Under the pieces are notes generated by a model that searched no databases, was not told where the DNA came from, and saw only the letters and a program-made list of their open reading frames with translations. Position numbers and translations under genes: made by a program. A stretch of 6,671 bases of DNA, taken from contig DITR01000011.1 of the NCBI GenBank assembly GCA_002422175.1, positions 604-7,274 of the forward strand, given 5' to 3'. Numbering within the stretch: the stretch's first letter is position 1; each line of letters starts with the position of its first letter. This document shows positions 5,216 to 6,671 of the stretch, in pieces. Source of the DNA: Alcaligenaceae bacterium UBA6179. Its GTDB lineage: Bacteria; Pseudomonadota; Gammaproteobacteria; Burkholderiales; Burkholderiaceae_B.

Positions 5216-6089
5216 TTCACTTTTTAATTTGTTAGTGGCGCCTTTTACCGAGTTTTTATTTATGCGGAGGGCATTGCTAGCCTGTATTGCGCTGGGCCTC
5301 ATGAGTGGTCCAATAGGTGTGCTGTTAGTCATGCGTCGCATGAGTTTGGCTGGTGATGCCATTTCACATGCGGTTTTGCCGGGTGTTGCATTGGCTTACA
5401 TGATTGCAGGCATGTCATTACCCGCATTAGGTTTGGGGGCGTTTATCAGTGCAACCGTGGTTGCGCTTCTTTCGGGTGCCGTTTCACAATACACCTCACA
5501 AAAAGAAGACGCGAGCCTAGCCGCTTTTTATATTATGGCTTTGGCACTCGGTGTTGCCATCATTTCCATGCAAGCCAATAGCGTTAATTTAATACATTTG
5601 CTATTTGGTAATGTTTTAGCAGTCGATGACAGCGGCTTGTTGCTAGTGGTATCGGTGACATCACTCAGCTTGTTGACCTTGGCCGTCATTTGGCGCCCCC
5701 TTTTAATGGCGGGTTTTGACCCATCGTTTTTGATTCAATATGGCAATCTCGGTCGTTTATCAAGTCTCATATTTATGTTGCTAGTGGTGTTGGCGTTTGT
5801 GGCCTCATTTCAAACCTTGGGTACTTTAATGGCTGTTGGCTTACTGATGTTACCCGCTACGGCAGCCCGCTTCTGGACAAAAGATATCGTGGGTTTATGT
5901 TTGGTTGCCGCGCTGATCGCCGCAATAAGTGGTGTCACGGGGTTATTAATTTCGTTTCATGTGCATGTACCGTCAGGCCCCGCAATTGTATTGGTGGCGG
6001 GTGCTTTGTATGTGTTGTCGCTTTTAATCGGGGCACGAGAAAGCGTATGGGTCACGTTTCGTCGTAGCACACGTCATAAGCTGTCTTAA
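5205..6089 (+). CDS. Metal (zinc) ABC importer permease, ABC-3 family, ZnuB/AztB-like
   Basis: This inner-membrane subunit forms the translocation path of the importer, as a homodimer in this family. From ATG 5205 it is 294 residues with about eight to nine hydrophobic spans (for example near 21-43, 73-95, 105-122, 144-165, 186-205, 228-250 and 259-277). Family marks are GPIGVLLVMRRMSLAGDAISHAVLPG (34-60 region, H55), FGNVLAV, TLGTLMAVGLLMLPATAAR, and the FHVHVPSGPAIVL region with H252 and H254. The start is ambiguous: ATG 5205 overlaps the ATPase gene by 11 bases and ATG 5190 (MSIVIMLID) by 26; a GTG at 5100 would add a non-hydrophobic 35-residue leader and is unlikely. None has a strong Shine-Dalgarno, consistent with coupling to the ATPase. 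The binding-protein gene follows after 64 bp. Confidence 0.9.
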   Translation: MLIDSLFNLLVAPFTEFLFMRRALLACIALGLMSGPIGVLLVMRRMSLAGDAISHAVLPGVALAYMIAGMSLPALGLGAFISATVVALLSGAVSQYTSQKEDASLAAFYIMALALGVAIISMQANSVNLIHLLFGNVLAVDDSGLLLVVSVTSLSLLTLAVIWRPLLMAGFDPSFLIQYGNLGRLSSLIFMLLVVLAFVASFQTLGTLMAVGLLMLPATAARFWTKDIVGLCLVAALIAAISGVTGLLISFHVHVPSGPAIVLVAGALYVLSLLIGARESVWVTFRRSTRHKLS

Positions 6090-6153
6090 TGCTGCGATCA
6101 CACTAGAAGTAAACGTGTATTTAATTTTATTGTTTAATAATTAGGAAATAAAT

Positions 6154-6671
6154 ATGCGTCAAAAGTTAAAAAGTTATCTGCTGGGGGCTTTGATACTTGT
6201 CCTGCATTCAACGATGTGGGCACAAACCGTTGAACCTAAAACAAAGCCACTCAAAGTTGTTGTGAGTTTTTCAATATTGGCTGATATGGTCAAACAAGTT
6301 GGTGGTGATGCGGTCGAAGTGGTCTCAATCGTGGGCTATGGCGAAGATGCACACGTTTTTACACCCACACCCGCAGATGTACGCCAAATCGCCCAAGCAC
6401 AATGGGTCGTCATAAACGGTTTAGGCTTTGAGGGGTGGGTCAATCGCCTCATCACATCTTCTGGTTACAAAGGTAACGTTTTAGTGGCCTCAAAAGGTGT
6501 GGTGGCTTTAACTGAACCTGCCCAACAGGGTCATAAAAACCATAGTGGACACGGTTCACACAAATCGCATAACCATGATGAGCAAGATCCTCACGCTTGG
6601 CAAAGTTTAGAAAGCGCTAAAATTTATGTGGAAAATATTCGGGCCGGGCTGGTTAAATTATTGCCTGATTC
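6154..6671 (+). CDS. Periplasmic metal-binding protein of the importer, ZnuA/TroA-like (3' part beyond window)
   Basis: This cluster A-I solute-binding protein captures the metal in the periplasm and passes it to the permease. The first 172 codons are present of roughly 300 expected. A Sec signal peptide covers residues 1-23 (basic MRQKLK, hydrophobic core, cut after MWA); there is no lipobox Cys. VVVSFSILADMVKQVGGD begins the mature fold, GYGEDAHVFTPTPADV holds the first ligand H67, and DPHAWQS holds H147. Between them a loop at 127-141 carries six histidines (127, 130, 133, 136, 139, 141), as in zinc-specific ZnuA proteins. The ATG has AGGA seven bases upstream. Order ATPase-permease-binding protein resembles aztABC more than E. 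coli znuA//znuCB. The third His and final acidic ligand lie off the window. Confidence 0.9.
   Translation, partial: MRQKLKSYLLGALILVLHSTMWAQTVEPKTKPLKVVVSFSILADMVKQVGGDAVEVVSIVGYGEDAHVFTPTPADVRQIAQAQWVVINGLGFEGWVNRLITSSGYKGNVLVASKGVVALTEPAQQGHKNHSGHGSHKSHNHDEQDPHAWQSLESAKIYVENIRAGLVKLLPD

Overview
The window most resembles a chromosomal segment of a betaproteobacterium, probably a Burkholderiales/Alcaligenaceae-type organism of moderate GC. Three things suggest this. HslV carries a short pre-sequence (MESFHA) before the catalytic Thr-Thr. DksA is the form that keeps only one of the four zinc-finger cysteines (GWCEETGEP...ATLSLEA). The order hslU-hslV-dksA-COG0523 GTPase is, as far as I recall, usual for that group. 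The taxonomic call rests on remembered family patterns, not on a search.

Left part, all on the minus strand and read from right to left: a Fur-family repressor, most likely Zur (3914-3522); a COG0523/CobW-type metallochaperone GTPase with a long His/Asp loop (3376-2258); dksA (2207-1689); hslV (1635-1102); and the first ~365 codons of hslU, which runs off the left edge (1097-1). Spacers of 50, 53 and 4 bp allow cobW-dksA-hslV-hslU to be partly cotranscribed. A 145-bp gap with an inverted repeat separates zur from the GTPase gene.

Right part, on the plus strand and divergent from zur: a 47-codon single-membrane-span protein (4192-4335), an ABC ATPase with a histidine tail (4337-5215), an ABC-3 family permease (5205-6089) and the 5' part of a TroA/ZnuA-type metal-binding lipocalin-unrelated periplasmic protein (6154 to the right edge). 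Together the last three form a high-affinity zinc (less likely manganese) importer. The small ORF is coupled to the ATPase gene by a 1-bp gap.

The divergent intergenic region holds a perfect 9-bp-arm palindrome lying exactly between the -35 and -10 boxes of a plausible zur promoter, plus a degenerate second copy 29 bp further on toward the transporter. I read this as the Zur operator region, giving zur autoregulation and zinc repression of the importer. The logic is then: Zur senses zinc; when zinc is low the importer brings it in and the GTPase allocates it; and DksA in this genome can work without a zinc finger. Nothing here is clearly a new system. The least explained elements are the 47-aa membrane protein and the operator arrangement.
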